Of a DNA stretch of 64,000 nt, positions 8,593 to 18,614 are shown piece by piece (the stretch's first letter is position 1; each line of letters opens with the position of its first letter). This stretch comes from Sphingorhabdus sp. EL138 (lineage in GTDB: Bacteria; Pseudomonadota; Alphaproteobacteria; Sphingomonadales; Sphingomonadaceae): assembly GCF_900258045.1 (NCBI RefSeq), contig NZ_OGVD01000004.1:1550001-1614000 (forward strand). Reading direction: 5' to 3'. A program made the translations under genes and the position numbers. The notes under the pieces were generated by a model. The model saw nothing but the letters and a program-made list of their open reading frames with translations, was not told the DNA's origin and did not search any database.

Positions 8593-10179
8593 CTAATTCA
8601 CGCCCCGGTCTTTTCCCTCCCAATAGGGTACACGCAACTCTCTTCTCAAAATCTTGCCGCTAGCGTTGCGCGGTAACTCCGGAATCACATCAACCGATTT
8701 CGGTACCTTGAAACCGGCAATCCGCTCGCGTGCCCAGCTTATTACGCTATCCGCGTCAATCTCGCCTGCATCGGGCTTGGGCGAGACAACCGCCTTGACC
8801 GCTTCTCCCCATTTTTCGTCGGGGATACCGATGACCGCGACTTCGTTCACCTGCGGGTGACCGAAAATCGCGTTTTCGACTTCTGCCGGATAAACATTTT
8901 CGCCGCCGGAGATGATCATATCCTTCACCCGGTCTTTTATGTAAAAATAGCCGTCTTCGTCCATGATCGCAGCATCGCCGGTATAGAGCCAGCTATCACT
9001 GTCCACTGTCTCGGCAGTCTTTTCAGGATTATTGAAATAATGCAGCATGTTAAGACCAGATCGTGTCGCGATTTCTCCGATTGTACCGGGCGGCACTTCC
9101 TGACGCTGCTCATCGACAATTTTCATTTCCACTCCGGGCAGCGGCACGCCGATACCGCGCATCCGCTCGTTGCCATCCGGATCATGATCCTCGGGCGGCA
9201 GGATGCATACTGTGCCGGTGGTTTCGGTCATGCCATATTGCTGACAGAATAAAGCCTGTGGCATCGTCTGGATACACTGGCGCAGCAGCTCCAACGGAAT
9301 CGGCGCCGCACCATAGGTGACCGAACGAACTGTAGAAAAATCCGTTGCCTTTGCCCGCGGCCAGTTGACCAGCATTTGCAACGCCGTCGGTACAAGGAAA
9401 AACTGGTTGAGCCCCTTGTCCACGCAATCCAGCACGCTGTCAGGGTGGAATTCGGGAATGACCATCATGGTGGCGCCATTGTAAAAGGCAATCGGTCCAA
9501 TGCCCGACCCGGCAATATGCGCGCAAGGCATCACTGCAAGCGTGCTGTCGTCAGGGCCAATGTCAATCCAGGCATGTTCCGGCTTGTTCTCGACCAGCGG
9601 ACGCATCTTGAACAGATTGTCGTTGGTCAGCACCGCACCCTTGGGATTGCCGGTGGTGCCAGAGGTGTAGAGTTGCAGTACGCCCTTTGCCGGATCGGTC
9701 TCGGGGAGCTCGCCGGGCTGGGTTTTGACCAGCCACTCATCCAATGCTTGCAGACCATCTGCCTCTCCCGCAACAAGAATGGTTTTCACCGTGCCCGCCT
9801 GTGCAGCCGCCTGTTTGGCGACCTCGGCAAATTCCGGCTCACAGATCAGCAGCGGTGCCTGCGTGTCTTTAAGCACATAAGCGACTTCGGGCGCAGCAAG
9901 GCGCCAGCCGATCGGGGCGATCACGGCGCCTGCGCGGCTCGCAGCTGCAAAGAGGGTGAAATAAAGCGCGCTGTTCTTGCCCAGCCAGCAGACCCGGTCA
10001 CCTTCTTTCAAACCGGAGCCTGTAAAGGCCCGCGCATAGTCAGTGACGATCCGGTCGAGTTCCGCATAGGTCACCACCCCCGCGGCATCATCCAGCGCGA
10101 TATTATCTGGCAGGCGCTCTGCCCAATAGGCGATGGATGATCCCATGCACCGGCGAATTTCTGGCGTTTCGTTTGACAT
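8593..10179 (-). CDS. Long- or medium-chain acyl-CoA synthetase (AMP-binding enzyme)
   Basis: 528 residues from the ATG at 10179, which has GAGGAG 5 bp upstream; a GTG six bases earlier is less likely. ANL-superfamily motifs are present: LYTSGTTGNPKGAVLTN (P-loop), YGMTETTG, YTGDAAIMDEDGYFYIKDRVKDMIISGGENVYPAEVE, and the C-terminal catalytic Lys in PRNASGKILRRELR. It activates a carboxylic acid to acyl-AMP and then acyl-CoA, probably a fatty or aromatic acid. It converges with the TetR gene with 20 bp between them and has no close operon partner. Confidence 0.88.
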   Translation of the reverse strand: MSNETPEIRRCMGSSIAYWAERLPDNIALDDAAGVVTYAELDRIVTDYARAFTGSGLKEGDRVCWLGKNSALYFTLFAAASRAGAVIAPIGWRLAAPEVAYVLKDTQAPLLICEPEFAEVAKQAAAQAGTVKTILVAGEADGLQALDEWLVKTQPGELPETDPAKGVLQLYTSGTTGNPKGAVLTNDNLFKMRPLVENKPEHAWIDIGPDDSTLAVMPCAHIAGSGIGPIAFYNGATMMVIPEFHPDSVLDCVDKGLNQFFLVPTALQMLVNWPRAKATDFSTVRSVTYGAAPIPLELLRQCIQTMPQALFCQQYGMTETTGTVCILPPEDHDPDGNERMRGIGVPLPGVEMKIVDEQRQEVPPGTIGEIATRSGLNMLHYFNNPEKTAETVDSDSWLYTGDAAIMDEDGYFYIKDRVKDMIISGGENVYPAEVENAIFGHPQVNEVAVIGIPDEKWGEAVKAVVSPKPDAGEIDADSVISWARERIAGFKVPKSVDVIPELPRNASGKILRRELRVPYWEGKDRGVN

Positions 10180-10259
10180 GCCCACTCCTCAATCTATTTT
10201 TCACGACGTTAAGCGGTCGCTTAAATCAAGGCAAGAGCATTGACGCTACGGCAACAGGG

Positions 10260-10907
10260 TCAGTCGCGCCGATAAATTAGCGACAGGTTATTGGCTGGCA
10301 TTTCAACAAGGTCGGTACGCGTAAACCCGTTTTTCGTGGCCAGCGCATTCATGTCAGCGACTTCGCGGATACCCCAGCGCAAATTGCGGCTTTTGAGACT
10401 GCGGTCAAAGTCGAGATTGCCTTGCGCCGTTGGCGCATCACCGCGAAAATAAGGCCCATAGAGATAGAAACTGCTGCCTGACTCCAGCAGGAGGGCTGCC
10501 TTCTCAAACAGCCCGATAGACGCCTCCCACGGAGCGATATGAACCATGTTGATGCACAAGATCGCAGAAGGTTTTTCAATATCCCAACGGAGAGCCAGCG
10601 CGTCGAGTTGCAGTGGTGGCAGGACATTGCCCACCCCTGCCCGCTTCGTCCAGGCGGCAATGGAACGGCAACCATCCGGATCGGGATCGCTAGGCTGCCA
10701 TGTCAGGTCCGGGAATTTCTCACCGAAATAGACCGCATGCTCGCCCGTACCGCTGGCAATTTCCAGCACGGTGCCACTATCCGGCAAGACTTCCTGCAGC
10801 ACTGCAATGATCGCATCGCGGTTGCGCAGAGTGGCGGGGGCGTGCTTTTCATCCTCCGGGCCAGCCTGATCGCGGAACCATGGGGTGGAATCGCCCTCAT
10901 TTGTCAT
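10260..10907 (-). CDS. DUF938 SAM-dependent methyltransferase-like protein
   Basis: 215 residues from the ATG at 10907, chosen for the GAGGAG 7 bp upstream and the family-typical start near KHAPATLRNRDAI. The SAM-binding motif is VLEIASGTGEHAVYF. The INMVHIAPWEA and LYGPYFRGD segments are diagnostic of the DUF938 family (eukaryotic methyltransferase-like 26 relatives). The substrate is not known. It overlaps the end of the upstream BASS transporter by 11 bp, so it is translated from the same message. Confidence 0.82.
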   Translation of the reverse strand: MTNEGDSTPWFRDQAGPEDEKHAPATLRNRDAIIAVLQEVLPDSGTVLEIASGTGEHAVYFGEKFPDLTWQPSDPDPDGCRSIAAWTKRAGVGNVLPPLQLDALALRWDIEKPSAILCINMVHIAPWEASIGLFEKAALLLESGSSFYLYGPYFRGDAPTAQGNLDFDRSLKSRNLRWGIREVADMNALATKNGFTRTDLVEMPANNLSLIYRRD

Positions 10908-11882
10908 CAAGGCGCTCCTCGACAGGTTGCCGCCGCCAGATCGCGGCAAGAAAACTGCCAATAACCACATGATAGACCGCTGAGATCGCGCTGGGAACCG
11001 GCGCGAGAGCCGCTTGCATAGGATTTGCAAATTGCGCGGCGAAGGCGGGCGTCGATGCAAGACTGGAACCCAGACCGCTATTTTGCATACCGACCTCAAT
11101 ACTGATTGTCCGTCGTTCTCCCACACCAAAGCCCAAAGCCCGGGTCAGCATATAACCCAGACCGAACCCGAAAACATGAAGCAGCAGCACCGCCAGCATC
11201 AATATACCAAAATGTTCCTGTATCAAGGCTTTAGAATTGGCGATAATGGCACCGACGATCAACACAATCACGATCACTGATGCGAGCGGAGAAACTGTTG
11301 CGATTTTTGCCGTCGCTTTGGAAAAATAACGGTTGAGCAGCACGCCGGCGATCACCGGCAACAGCACGATCGAGACCATGTTGATGAACAGGTTCCACTG
11401 ATCAATCTCGACAAATTTTCCAGCCAACCAGCCGGTAAGCAATGGCGTAGCGACAACAGCGATCAGGGTAGAAGCCATAGTCATCGTTACGGAGAGCGCG
11501 AGATTAGCGTTGGCGAGATAGGCAACGACATTGGACGCGGTGCCGCCCGGACAACAGGACACTAGGATCAACCCAACCGCCAAACCCGTCTCCAGACCCG
11601 CCAGTATCGCTATGGCAATCCCGGCGAGCGGCATCACGGTGAATTGCAAGACAACGCCTACCCCCACGCATTTCGGAATACGGGCAATGCGTTTGAAGTC
11701 TTCAAAGGACAGCGTCAGGCCCATACCCAGCATGATAAACCCCAACATGACGCTGATCAGCGGTTGGCCCAGTGGCCGGAAACGCCCGTCAACCACCCAG
11801 AGAAAATGCTCCGGTAGGACCACGCCCAAGCGGTGCCTATGACAGTCCACAGCGCAAACAGGTTAGTTAAGCGCTGTATCAT
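10897..11882 (-). pseudogene. Bile-acid:sodium symporter family (BASS) transporter with a 1-bp frameshift near the N-terminus
   Basis: The main frame (GTG at 11850 to stop at 10897) encodes helices 2-10 of a BASS transporter: VVLPEHFLWVVDG, VMLGFIMLGMGLTLSFEDF, LVSCCPGGTASNV (the conserved CPGG-x-SN sodium-site motif), IEVGMQNSGLGSSLA. The natural start is in another frame: the ATG at 11882 encodes MIQRLTNLFALWTVIGTAWAW, a perfect first helix, and continues out of frame at TCC-TAC-CGG (plus positions about 11811-11817). One extra C would join WAWSY to PEHFLWV. So the gene has lost one base in a C-run, or the assembly has an error there. If real, the first half of helix 1 is lost and the product is probably inactive. 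Confidence 0.75.
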
Positions 11883-11891
11883 ATTGCCCCC

Positions 11892-11913
11892 AAAAACCGG
11901 CTGTCAGTCAGCC
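11892..11913 (-). terminator. Candidate terminator after gcvPB
   Basis: A GGCTG/CAGCC stem (plus positions 11899-11903 and 11909-11913) with a 5-nt loop begins 1 bp after the gcvPB stop. On the minus strand it is followed by GGTTTTT. The stem is only 5 bp, so termination may be partial; the T-tract lies 9-13 bp before the BASS ATG. Confidence 0.45.
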
Positions 11914-11914
11914 T

Positions 11915-13498
11915 TTACTCGGCTGCTTCAGCATATTCCTCCGGTTCTTTCCAGACCAAAATCGGTTTGCGGGCAGCTTGCGTCTCGTCCAGCCGTCGGC
12001 GCGGAGCAAAATGCGGCGCGGATTTCAGCAGCTCATCACCAGCCTTGGCCCGCTCTGCCACCGACCGCAGAGCGCCGATAAACTGGTCAATCGCCGCCTT
12101 GCTTTCCGTTTCCGTCGGCTCGACCAGCATCGCGCCATGAACCACCAACGGGAAATACATGGTCATCGGATGATAGCCCTCGTCAATCAGGCCCTTGGCG
12201 AGATCTAGCGTGGTCAGGCCGTTGGCGAAACCATTGTCCGAGAACAAGGCCTCATGCATGCATGGCCCTGAATTGGCGAATGGGGCTTCGAGCACGGCCT
12301 CCAGGCTGCGCAGAACATAGTTTGCATTGAGCACCGCATCCTCGGCAACCTGTTTCAGGCCATCGGCACCATGGCTCAGCATGTAAGTGAGGGCACGCGT
12401 GAACATACCCATCTGGCCATGAAAGGCGACCATCCGACCAAAGCTGCTCTCATGATGGTCTTCTGCAGTTTCCTCTTCGACGAGATGGAAATGGCCCTTT
12501 TCGGTTTTTTCAACGAATGGCAGAGGCGCGAAAGGTTCCAGCGCTTCGGAGAATACCACCGGACCGGAACCTGGTCCACCACCGCCATGCGGGGTGGAGA
12601 AGGTCTTGTGCAAGTTGATATGCATCGCATCAATGCCAAGATCACCGGGCCGTACCCGACCCACAATCGCATTGAAATTGGCGCCGTCACAATAAACCAG
12701 ACCGCCGGCCGCATGCACCGCATCGGAAATGGCCTTCATATCCGGTTCGAACAGACCGCAAGTATTGGGATTGGTGATCATCACACCGGCCACATCAGGA
12801 CCGAGGCGTGCCTTTAGGGCGTCAAGATCGACACGGCCATCGGCATTGGCGGGAATATCCTCCACCTTATAACCTGCAAATGCGGCCGTGGCGGGATTGG
12901 TGCCATGGGCGCTTTCTGGAACTAATATGACTTCCCGAGCATCACCGCGTGCTTCAAGAGCCGAACGGATGGCCAGGATGCCGCACAGCTCACCATGCGC
13001 ACCGGCTTTCGGGCTCATCGCCACTGCTGGCATGCCGGTTAGTTTCTTGAGCCACTCGGCGAGCTGGTAAATGGTTTCGAGCGCACCCTGCACACTGTCT
13101 ACCGGCTGTAGCGGGTGGATATCCGAAAAGCCCTTGAGCCGTGCCATTTTCTCATTGAGGCGCGGATTATGCTTCATCGTGCAGCTACCCAGCGGGAACA
13201 GACCGACATCAATGGCATAGTTCTGACGACTAAGTCGCGTATAATGGCGCACAGCCTCCGCTTCGGACAGCCCGGGAATGCTGATGGGTTCGTCCCGGTC
13301 GAGACCGCCCAGACGACTCTCAGCCGCTGGCGCTGCTGGCAAGTCAACGCCACTGCGGTCGGGCGATCCGGTCTCGAAAATCAATGGCTCATCAACCATT
13401 AGCGCACGATTGCCGGTATGGGTCTTCAGCGCACCTGAATCTGGCGCGATGATATTCTCTTCCTGTTTCGTCGGACGACCTTCGGTGAGCATGCTCAT
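11915..13498 (-). CDS. gcvPB: Glycine dehydrogenase (decarboxylating) subunit 2, P-protein beta
   Basis: 527 residues, the usual size of the C-terminal half in two-subunit P-proteins. The PLP-binding Lys lies in [21 protein letters not shown], and the substrate-pocket segment is [13 protein letters not shown]. With GcvPA it decarboxylates glycine and transfers the aminomethyl group to the lipoyl arm of GcvH. Its ATG overlaps the stop of gcvPA by 4 bp (ATGA), so the two halves are translationally coupled in a 1:1 ratio. It is the last gene of the riboswitch-controlled gcv operon. Confidence 0.95.
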   Translation of the reverse strand: MSMLTEGRPTKQEENIIAPDSGALKTHTGNRALMVDEPLIFETGSPDRSGVDLPAAPAAESRLGGLDRDEPISIPGLSEAEAVRHYTRLSRQNYAIDVGLFPLGSCTMKHNPRLNEKMARLKGFSDIHPLQPVDSVQGALETIYQLAEWLKKLTGMPAVAMSPKAGAHGELCGILAIRSALEARGDAREVILVPESAHGTNPATAAFAGYKVEDIPANADGRVDLDALKARLGPDVAGVMITNPNTCGLFEPDMKAISDAVHAAGGLVYCDGANFNAIVGRVRPGDLGIDAMHINLHKTFSTPHGGGGPGSGPVVFSEALEPFAPLPFVEKTEKGHFHLVEEETAEDHHESSFGRMVAFHGQMGMFTRALTYMLSHGADGLKQVAEDAVLNANYVLRSLEAVLEAPFANSGPCMHEALFSDNGFANGLTTLDLAKGLIDEGYHPMTMYFPLVVHGAMLVEPTETESKAAIDQFIGALRSVAERAKAGDELLKSAPHFAPRRRLDETQAARKPILVWKEPEEYAEAAE

Positions 13499-14853
13499 GC
13501 CAATTCTCCTTCCAGCGCAGTCGCCAGCGTTTCGACATCCTCGTCGCTGGTCGTCTCTGTCACAGCGACAACAAGCCCGTGGGCCAATCCACTTTCATCC
13601 GGATAGAGACGGCCGAGAGACACACCGGCCAGAATTTTTTGATCCGCCAGCTTGCGGACAATTGGCCGTGTATCTTTATCAAGAACCAATGTGAACTCAT
13701 TGAAAAAGCTATCATTCAAAAGCGACACACCCTTGATCTGCGTCAGGCGATCGGCGGCGACAACCGCTTTTTTGTGATTGAGCATCGCGAGGTCACGTAA
13801 ACCTTTTTCGCCAAGCAATGTCATGTGTGCCGTAAAGGCCAGCGCACAAAGCCCGCTATTGGTGCAGATGTTAGATGTCGCTTTCTCACGGCGAATATGC
13901 TGCTCGCGCGTGGACAAGGTCAGCACAAAACCGCGCTTGCCTTCTGCATCGACCGTTTCGCCGCACAGACGTCCCGGCATCTGCCGCACATATTTCTGTT
14001 TGCAGCCAAACAGACCCACATAAGGTCCTCCAAATTGCAGGCCGACGCCAAGCGACTGACCTTCGCCAACGACGATATCCGCGTCCATCTGACCTGGCGC
14101 CTTGATCGCGCCTAGTGCGACAGGTTCTGTCACAACAGCAATCAGCAACGCCTTGTGACTATGGACTTTTTCCGCAAGGGCAGACATGTCAGATATGCGT
14201 CCCAAAATATCAGGATATTGGACAACAACACAGCTGGTATCGTCATCAATCTGGTCGAGCAGATCGACGCCATCGGTCGCCGCGTCTAACGTTGGCGCTT
14301 CGCTAACCAGTTGGTCTTTCGTAAAGCGCGCCATGGTCTTAGCCACCGACACATAATGTGGATGCAGGCCGGAAGAGAGAACCGCCTTGCCGCGTTTTGT
14401 GATCCGTCGCGCCATGACAATCGCTTCCCAGCAAGCAGTGGAACCATCATACATAGACGCATTGGCGACATCGACGCCGAATAACCGCGCAACCTGTGTC
14501 TGGAACTCGAAAAGGGTCTGCAACGTCCCCTGCGCAATTTCAGGCTGATAGGGCGTATAAGCCGTCAGAAACTCGCCACGCTGGATGATGTGATCAACGC
14601 TAGCGGGCACATGGTGGCGATAGGCCCCTGCCCCCAGGAAGAACGGCATATCACCGGCGGCCGAGTTATTTTTGGCCAGCTTCTTCATATGCGCTTCGAC
14701 CGCCATTTCCCCGGCATGCATCGGCAGATCACGAATCGGACCATCCAGCCGCGCATCCTCTGGCACATCGACAAAAAGCTCGTCGATGCTGCTGGCACCA
14801 ATTGTCGCCAGCATATCCTGACGGTCATTTGGAGTTAGCGGTAAATAACGCAT
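13495..14853 (-). CDS. gcvPA: Glycine dehydrogenase (decarboxylating) subunit 1, P-protein alpha
   Basis: 452 residues beginning [19 protein letters not shown], the standard N-terminus of the alpha half. Family segments: [48 protein letters not shown] and RLCGETVD. It is structurally homologous to the beta half but lacks the PLP lysine, and it forms the alpha2beta2 complex. A GAGGAA Shine-Dalgarno precedes the ATG. It follows gcvH by 17 bp. Confidence 0.95.
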   Translation of the reverse strand: MRYLPLTPNDRQDMLATIGASSIDELFVDVPEDARLDGPIRDLPMHAGEMAVEAHMKKLAKNNSAAGDMPFFLGAGAYRHHVPASVDHIIQRGEFLTAYTPYQPEIAQGTLQTLFEFQTQVARLFGVDVANASMYDGSTACWEAIVMARRITKRGKAVLSSGLHPHYVSVAKTMARFTKDQLVSEAPTLDAATDGVDLLDQIDDDTSCVVVQYPDILGRISDMSALAEKVHSHKALLIAVVTEPVALGAIKAPGQMDADIVVGEGQSLGVGLQFGGPYVGLFGCKQKYVRQMPGRLCGETVDAEGKRGFVLTLSTREQHIRREKATSNICTNSGLCALAFTAHMTLLGEKGLRDLAMLNHKKAVVAADRLTQIKGVSLLNDSFFNEFTLVLDKDTRPIVRKLADQKILAGVSLGRLYPDESGLAHGLVVAVTETTSDEDVETLATALEGELA

Positions 14854-14870
14854 TTTCTATTCCTCAGTTT

Positions 14871-15242
14871 CTAGAGTCCGTCGACAAAGGCCTTGTAGGC
14901 TTTCTCATCCATCAGATCGTCGAGTTCGGATTTGTCAGACAGCGTCACCCGGAAAAACCAGCCATCTTCTTCGGCGGAGCTGTTGACCAGCGCGGGTTCG
15001 TCTTCCAGTGCATCATTCACTTCGACCACCGTTCCGGAAACCGCGGCATAGACATCGGATGCGGCTTTCACGGACTCGACCACTGCGGCATCATCGCCCT
15101 GTGCCAGTTCTGCTCCGGTTTCAGGCGTTTCGACAAACACAATGTCGCCCAATTGCTCTTGCGCATAATCGGTAATGCCGACGGTCGCGGTCTCACCTTC
15201 GACGTCCACCCACTCATGCTCATCCGTATAATATCGGCTCAT
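14871..15242 (-). CDS. gcvH: Glycine cleavage system H protein
   Basis: 123 residues. It is the lipoyl carrier that shuttles the aminomethyl group from P-protein to T-protein and is reoxidised by dihydrolipoamide dehydrogenase. The lipoylation site is Lys59 in [15 protein letters not shown]. The N-terminus YYTDEHEWV and the ending [15 protein letters not shown] are typical. AAGGACGAG serves as Shine-Dalgarno. It sits between gcvT (29 bp upstream) and gcvPA. No lipoamide dehydrogenase (L-protein) gene is in the window. Confidence 0.95.
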   Translation of the reverse strand: MSRYYTDEHEWVDVEGETATVGITDYAQEQLGDIVFVETPETGAELAQGDDAAVVESVKAASDVYAAVSGTVVEVNDALEDEPALVNSSAEEDGWFFRVTLSDKSELDDLMDEKAYKAFVDGL

Positions 15243-15271
15243 AGTCTCGTCCTTTTCCCTCTTCTAATCGT

Positions 15272-16417
15272 CTATAATTTCGGTTTGCGGTGATAGTTAT
15301 GCGGCACAAAGGGCATGTCAGCGACGGTGCAGGGTATCGCTTTGCCGCGTTGTTCCACGGTGATTTCGGTTCCCGTTTCGGCTAGCGCCGTCGGCACATA
15401 AGCCATGGCGATAGGTTTCTGCAGCGTCGGAGAGAAACCGCCGCTGGTGACTGCGCCAATGGCATTGCCATCGGTATCAACCACGCTGGCGCCTTCGCGG
15501 ACGGGCTGACGACCGTCGACGAACAATCCCACACGTTTTTTCTCTGCCCTGTCGGGATATTGCGCCAATACCCGCTCGGCGCCGGCAAAATTACCTTCTT
15601 CCCGCCGCGCTTTCGACAGAGCGAAGTTCAAATTGGCTTCCACCGGCAGGACGTGTGCATCCATATCATGGCCATATAGCGGCAATCCCGCTTCTAGCCG
15701 TAGGCTATCGCGTGCCCCCAAACCAATAGGCTTAATCTCTTCCAAGGCACATAAGGCCGCTGCCAGTTTCTCCGCATGTTCCGCGGGAACGCTGATCTCG
15801 AATCCATCTTCACCGGTATAACCGGAACGGCTAATGCCCAATGGGATATCACCCCACATAAAGGGCCCGGCTTCCATGAAATAAAGATCGGTTGGCACCG
15901 GCCAGTCGGGCTGCATCGGGCTTATGTTTAGCTTTGCCAGTGCTTCGGCAGCTTTCGGTCCTTGCAATGCTAGCAATGCGCTATCTTCCATATGACTCAG
16001 CGTAACATCGGATGGCAGTTGCGCCTCAAAATAGGCGATATCATCATGCTTGGTTGCACCATTGACCACCAGATAGAGATTACGGCCAGTATTGGTCACC
16101 ATCAGGTCGTCCAATATGCCGCCATCCTGCGCCAGCAGTAGCGTATAGCGGATTTTGCCTGCACCCAGGGCAGAGATGTTACCAGGAACAATTGCTTCCA
16201 GCGCGTCTGCCGCACCTTCACCATCCAATTGCACCTGCCCCATATGACTGACATCAAACAAACCGGCATTGTCACGGGTCCACAGATGCTCGGCCATCAC
16301 GCCTTCAAACTGCACCGGCATTTCATAGCCCGCAAAAGGTACCATGCGCGCGCCAAGTCTGCGGTGCCAGCTATCGAGCGGCAATTTATTCAATGTCTCG
16401 GTTTTATCATCACTCAT
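15272..16417 (-). CDS. gcvT: Glycine cleavage system T protein (aminomethyltransferase)
   Basis: 381 residues, the family norm. It starts with LPLDSWHRRLGARMVPFAGYEMPVQF and has GLFDVSHMGQVQLDG, the segment with the catalytic Asp region, then GISRSGYTGEDGFEISVP and LEAGLPLYGHDMD, both involved in tetrahydrofolate and substrate binding. It releases ammonia and forms 5,10-methylene-THF. It is the first gene of the gcv operon; its start is about 50 nt after the second glycine aptamer. Confidence 0.95.
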   Translation of the reverse strand: MSDDKTETLNKLPLDSWHRRLGARMVPFAGYEMPVQFEGVMAEHLWTRDNAGLFDVSHMGQVQLDGEGAADALEAIVPGNISALGAGKIRYTLLLAQDGGILDDLMVTNTGRNLYLVVNGATKHDDIAYFEAQLPSDVTLSHMEDSALLALQGPKAAEALAKLNISPMQPDWPVPTDLYFMEAGPFMWGDIPLGISRSGYTGEDGFEISVPAEHAEKLAAALCALEEIKPIGLGARDSLRLEAGLPLYGHDMDAHVLPVEANLNFALSKARREEGNFAGAERVLAQYPDRAEKKRVGLFVDGRQPVREGASVVDTDGNAIGAVTSGGFSPTLQKPIAMAYVPTALAETGTEITVEQRGKAIPCTVADMPFVPHNYHRKPKL

Positions 16418-16463
16418 TAAAAATTCCGCCCATGCATAAGGTACAGCTCACAGCAAAAGCCTG

Positions 16464-16673
16464 CAAAACTGCCCCCTCTGTCACGGAACCTGAGAGTTTC
16501 ATGGCACTGAATTAGCGGCCACTTACCCCTTCGGTGGCCCGCCATAGCTTTAGCGACGGTGGGCTCTTTCCAGAGTGCTTGTGAAGCTGATGCGGTCCAT
16601 CGGCCTGAGAGTTTCCGGGGCGGTTGCTCCTTCGGCGGCCAAGCTTTTTATGGAGTTTGGCGCTCTCCCGCAT
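16464..16673 (-). promoter_or_regulatory. Tandem glycine riboswitch upstream of gcvT
   Basis: Reading the minus strand, two aptamers follow each other. The first begins GGGAGAGCGCC (about 16669) and has CGAAGGAGCAA and GGAAACTCTCAGGC. The second has CCGAAGGGGTAAG and GAAACTCTCAGG followed by GACAGAGGGGGC (ending about 16466). The repeated CGAAGG and AAACTCTCAGG blocks are the conserved cores of the glycine (gcvT) aptamer. The array lies between the gcv promoter region and the gcvT start, so glycine should switch on its own cleavage pathway. The exact 3' boundary and whether control is at transcription or translation were not resolved. Confidence 0.92.
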
Positions 16674-16779
16674 CGCTTCGTGATCTGTGCCTGCAAGGCG
16701 GCAATCAAAAGCAGCCGAAAGCGTGACCGAGCAGGCCTCGGGAGTCAATGATTCGATAGGTCGAAGGGCTGTAAAAAGT
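16674..16779 (-). other. Promoter region of the gcv operon
   Basis: About 106 bp between the stop of the NAD(P)-binding protein gene and the 5' end of the riboswitch. The gcv transcript must start here unless it reads through from upstream. A TTGATT hexamer is present on the minus strand, but no good -10 element at proper spacing could be named. Confidence 0.4.
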
Positions 16780-17457
16780 TTACGCTGTTTCGCGATCCGC
16801 CCATTTCCATATCTCATCATTTTCGTAGATATTGTCGCCAGCCGCATCTTCGGTGAGGAGAGCCGCAATCGCCGCCGAGACATCCCGCCCATCAATCGAC
16901 CGATAACGCCGCAAGGAACCGTGTAGCAACCGGTCCATCACCGGACTGGCAATGATTGCGAGACTTTCACCCAATCTTGCATCATTAGTCCGCTCCCCGC
17001 GCAACAAACCCGGTCTGATAATATCCAGCCGGTCAAATTGCAGTGCGCGCATCAACTCTTCGGCCTGCCCTTTGACTTTCAGGTAAAATTGCGAGGCCTG
17101 AGCATTTGCCATTGTCGAGGATACGGCAATAAACTGCCTTACCCCCGCAGCCTTGGCGGCTTTCGCAACCGCTCCAACAAGATCGCGGTCAACCGCTGCA
17201 AAAGCCTCTTTCGAGCCGGCCTTTTTCATGGTGGAGCCAAGGCAGGAAACCGCTCGTACAGCTTTGATATCATCAATAATATCAGGCCATTGCTCGGTAG
17301 ACGCGACATGGATAGTGGCCGCACCATAGTCGCCGTCAAGCGGCTTACGAACCAGCAAGTGAAGCCCTTCATCACGTCCATCCGCAATGAGCTTTCGGAC
17401 AAGCAAGTTGCCGATCAGACCAGTTGCTCCAACAATCAAAACGGGCTCGGCCATCAT
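16780..17457 (-). CDS. NAD(P)-binding Rossmann protein (HTATIP2/YwnB-like short-chain dehydrogenase relative)
   Basis: 225 residues. The N-terminus [19 protein letters not shown] is a classical dinucleotide-binding GxxGxxG. Then come [21 protein letters not shown] and [25 protein letters not shown], the second matching the S-Y-x3-K catalytic pattern of atypical SDR proteins such as HTATIP2. The catalytic reaction is unknown. Its ATG overlaps the dgt stop by 4 bp, so it is co-translated with dgt. Confidence 0.75.
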   Translation of the reverse strand: MMAEPVLIVGATGLIGNLLVRKLIADGRDEGLHLLVRKPLDGDYGAATIHVASTEQWPDIIDDIKAVRAVSCLGSTMKKAGSKEAFAAVDRDLVGAVAKAAKAAGVRQFIAVSSTMANAQASQFYLKVKGQAEELMRALQFDRLDIIRPGLLRGERTNDARLGESLAIIASPVMDRLLHGSLRRYRSIDGRDVSAAIAALLTEDAAGDNIYENDEIWKWADRETA

Positions 17458-18614
17458 GTGTCCCCAAAAATCTCACTATGGCTGTTGCTAGCATAGCGAT
17501 CCGTCATACCGGCCATGAAATCGGCAATATGCCGGATACGGTCCGGTTCCGCCGACGGCAACGCCGCCGCCCAGCTTTCAGGCATCAGATCCGGCTTGTC
17601 CCGATAAGCACCGACCAGATCAGCGACAACAACCCGTGCATTGTCCGCCGCCGCCATCTGCTCGGGATGGTTATACAAATTGGCATACATGAATTTTTTG
17701 AGCGTCCGCTCTTTTGCAGCCATGTCATCCGAAAAACCGCCAATCATCAAGCCGGCACTGCGCACATCATCGGCTGTTTCTATGCCATGCTCCTTGATCC
17801 GTGAGACGGTTGTTTCGATCACATTATTTACCATCAGACCAATTTGATCACGGATAAGTTCCGGAACCAGACGATTCCGCTTAACATCCGGAAAGCGCGC
17901 GCAGATATCACTCCAGCGTTCCGCGATGAACGGTAGTGTTAGCAACTGGTCTATGCTCAGCAAGCCTGCCCTGATGCCATCGTCAATATCGTGATTGTCA
18001 TAAGCGATATCATCAGCAACTGCCGCGATTTGCGCTTCTAACGATGGCCAGCTGTTCAAATCAAGCGCCATTCCGGCATTGGCTTCGGCCATGGCCCAAG
18101 TGGGCTGCGCAATCGGACCATTGTGCTTGGCCAGACCTTCGAGCATTTCCCATGTCAGGTTCAAGCCATTCCAGCGCGGATAGGGGCGCTCCAACTTGGT
18201 CAATGTCCTTATTGTCTGCGCATTATGATCGAAGCCGCCATGATCGGCCAGTGCTTCTTCCAGCGCGTCCTCTCCGGCGTGACCAAAGGGGGGATGACCG
18301 ATATCATGTGCCAGACACAATGCTTCGGTCAGATCTTCGTTCAGCCCCAAAGAGCGCGCAATAGTTCGGCCAATCTGCGCCACTTCCAGACTGTGGGTCA
18401 GACGGACGCGAAAATGGTCACCATCAGGAGCGACAAAAACCTGCGTTTTATGACGCAATCGGCGAAAGGATATCGAGTGGATAATGCGGTCGCGATCCCG
18501 CTGAAAATCATCGCGTGGTCCCCGGATGCTGCCGTCATTGTCAGAACGCCCCTCATCATGGCGCCTGCCGCGGCTTTGACGCGGGTCGCTGGCATAGCTC
18601 GCGTTTTTTACCAT
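17454..18614 (-). CDS. dgt: Deoxyguanosinetriphosphate triphosphohydrolase-like protein
   Basis: 386 residues, the length of the shorter type-2 dGTPase subfamily. HD-domain metal ligands are visible in [28 protein letters not shown] and [19 protein letters not shown] (H...HD), with a later D in [18 protein letters not shown]. It hydrolyses dNTPs to the nucleoside and triphosphate. Its start overlaps the stop of the TPR/SPOR gene (TAATG), and its stop overlaps the next gene. So it belongs to a three-gene operon. Confidence 0.9.
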   Translation of the reverse strand: MVKNASYASDPRQSRGRRHDEGRSDNDGSIRGPRDDFQRDRDRIIHSISFRRLRHKTQVFVAPDGDHFRVRLTHSLEVAQIGRTIARSLGLNEDLTEALCLAHDIGHPPFGHAGEDALEEALADHGGFDHNAQTIRTLTKLERPYPRWNGLNLTWEMLEGLAKHNGPIAQPTWAMAEANAGMALDLNSWPSLEAQIAAVADDIAYDNHDIDDGIRAGLLSIDQLLTLPFIAERWSDICARFPDVKRNRLVPELIRDQIGLMVNNVIETTVSRIKEHGIETADDVRSAGLMIGGFSDDMAAKERTLKKFMYANLYNHPEQMAAADNARVVVADLVGAYRDKPDLMPESWAAALPSAEPDRIRHIADFMAGMTDRYASNSHSEIFGDT

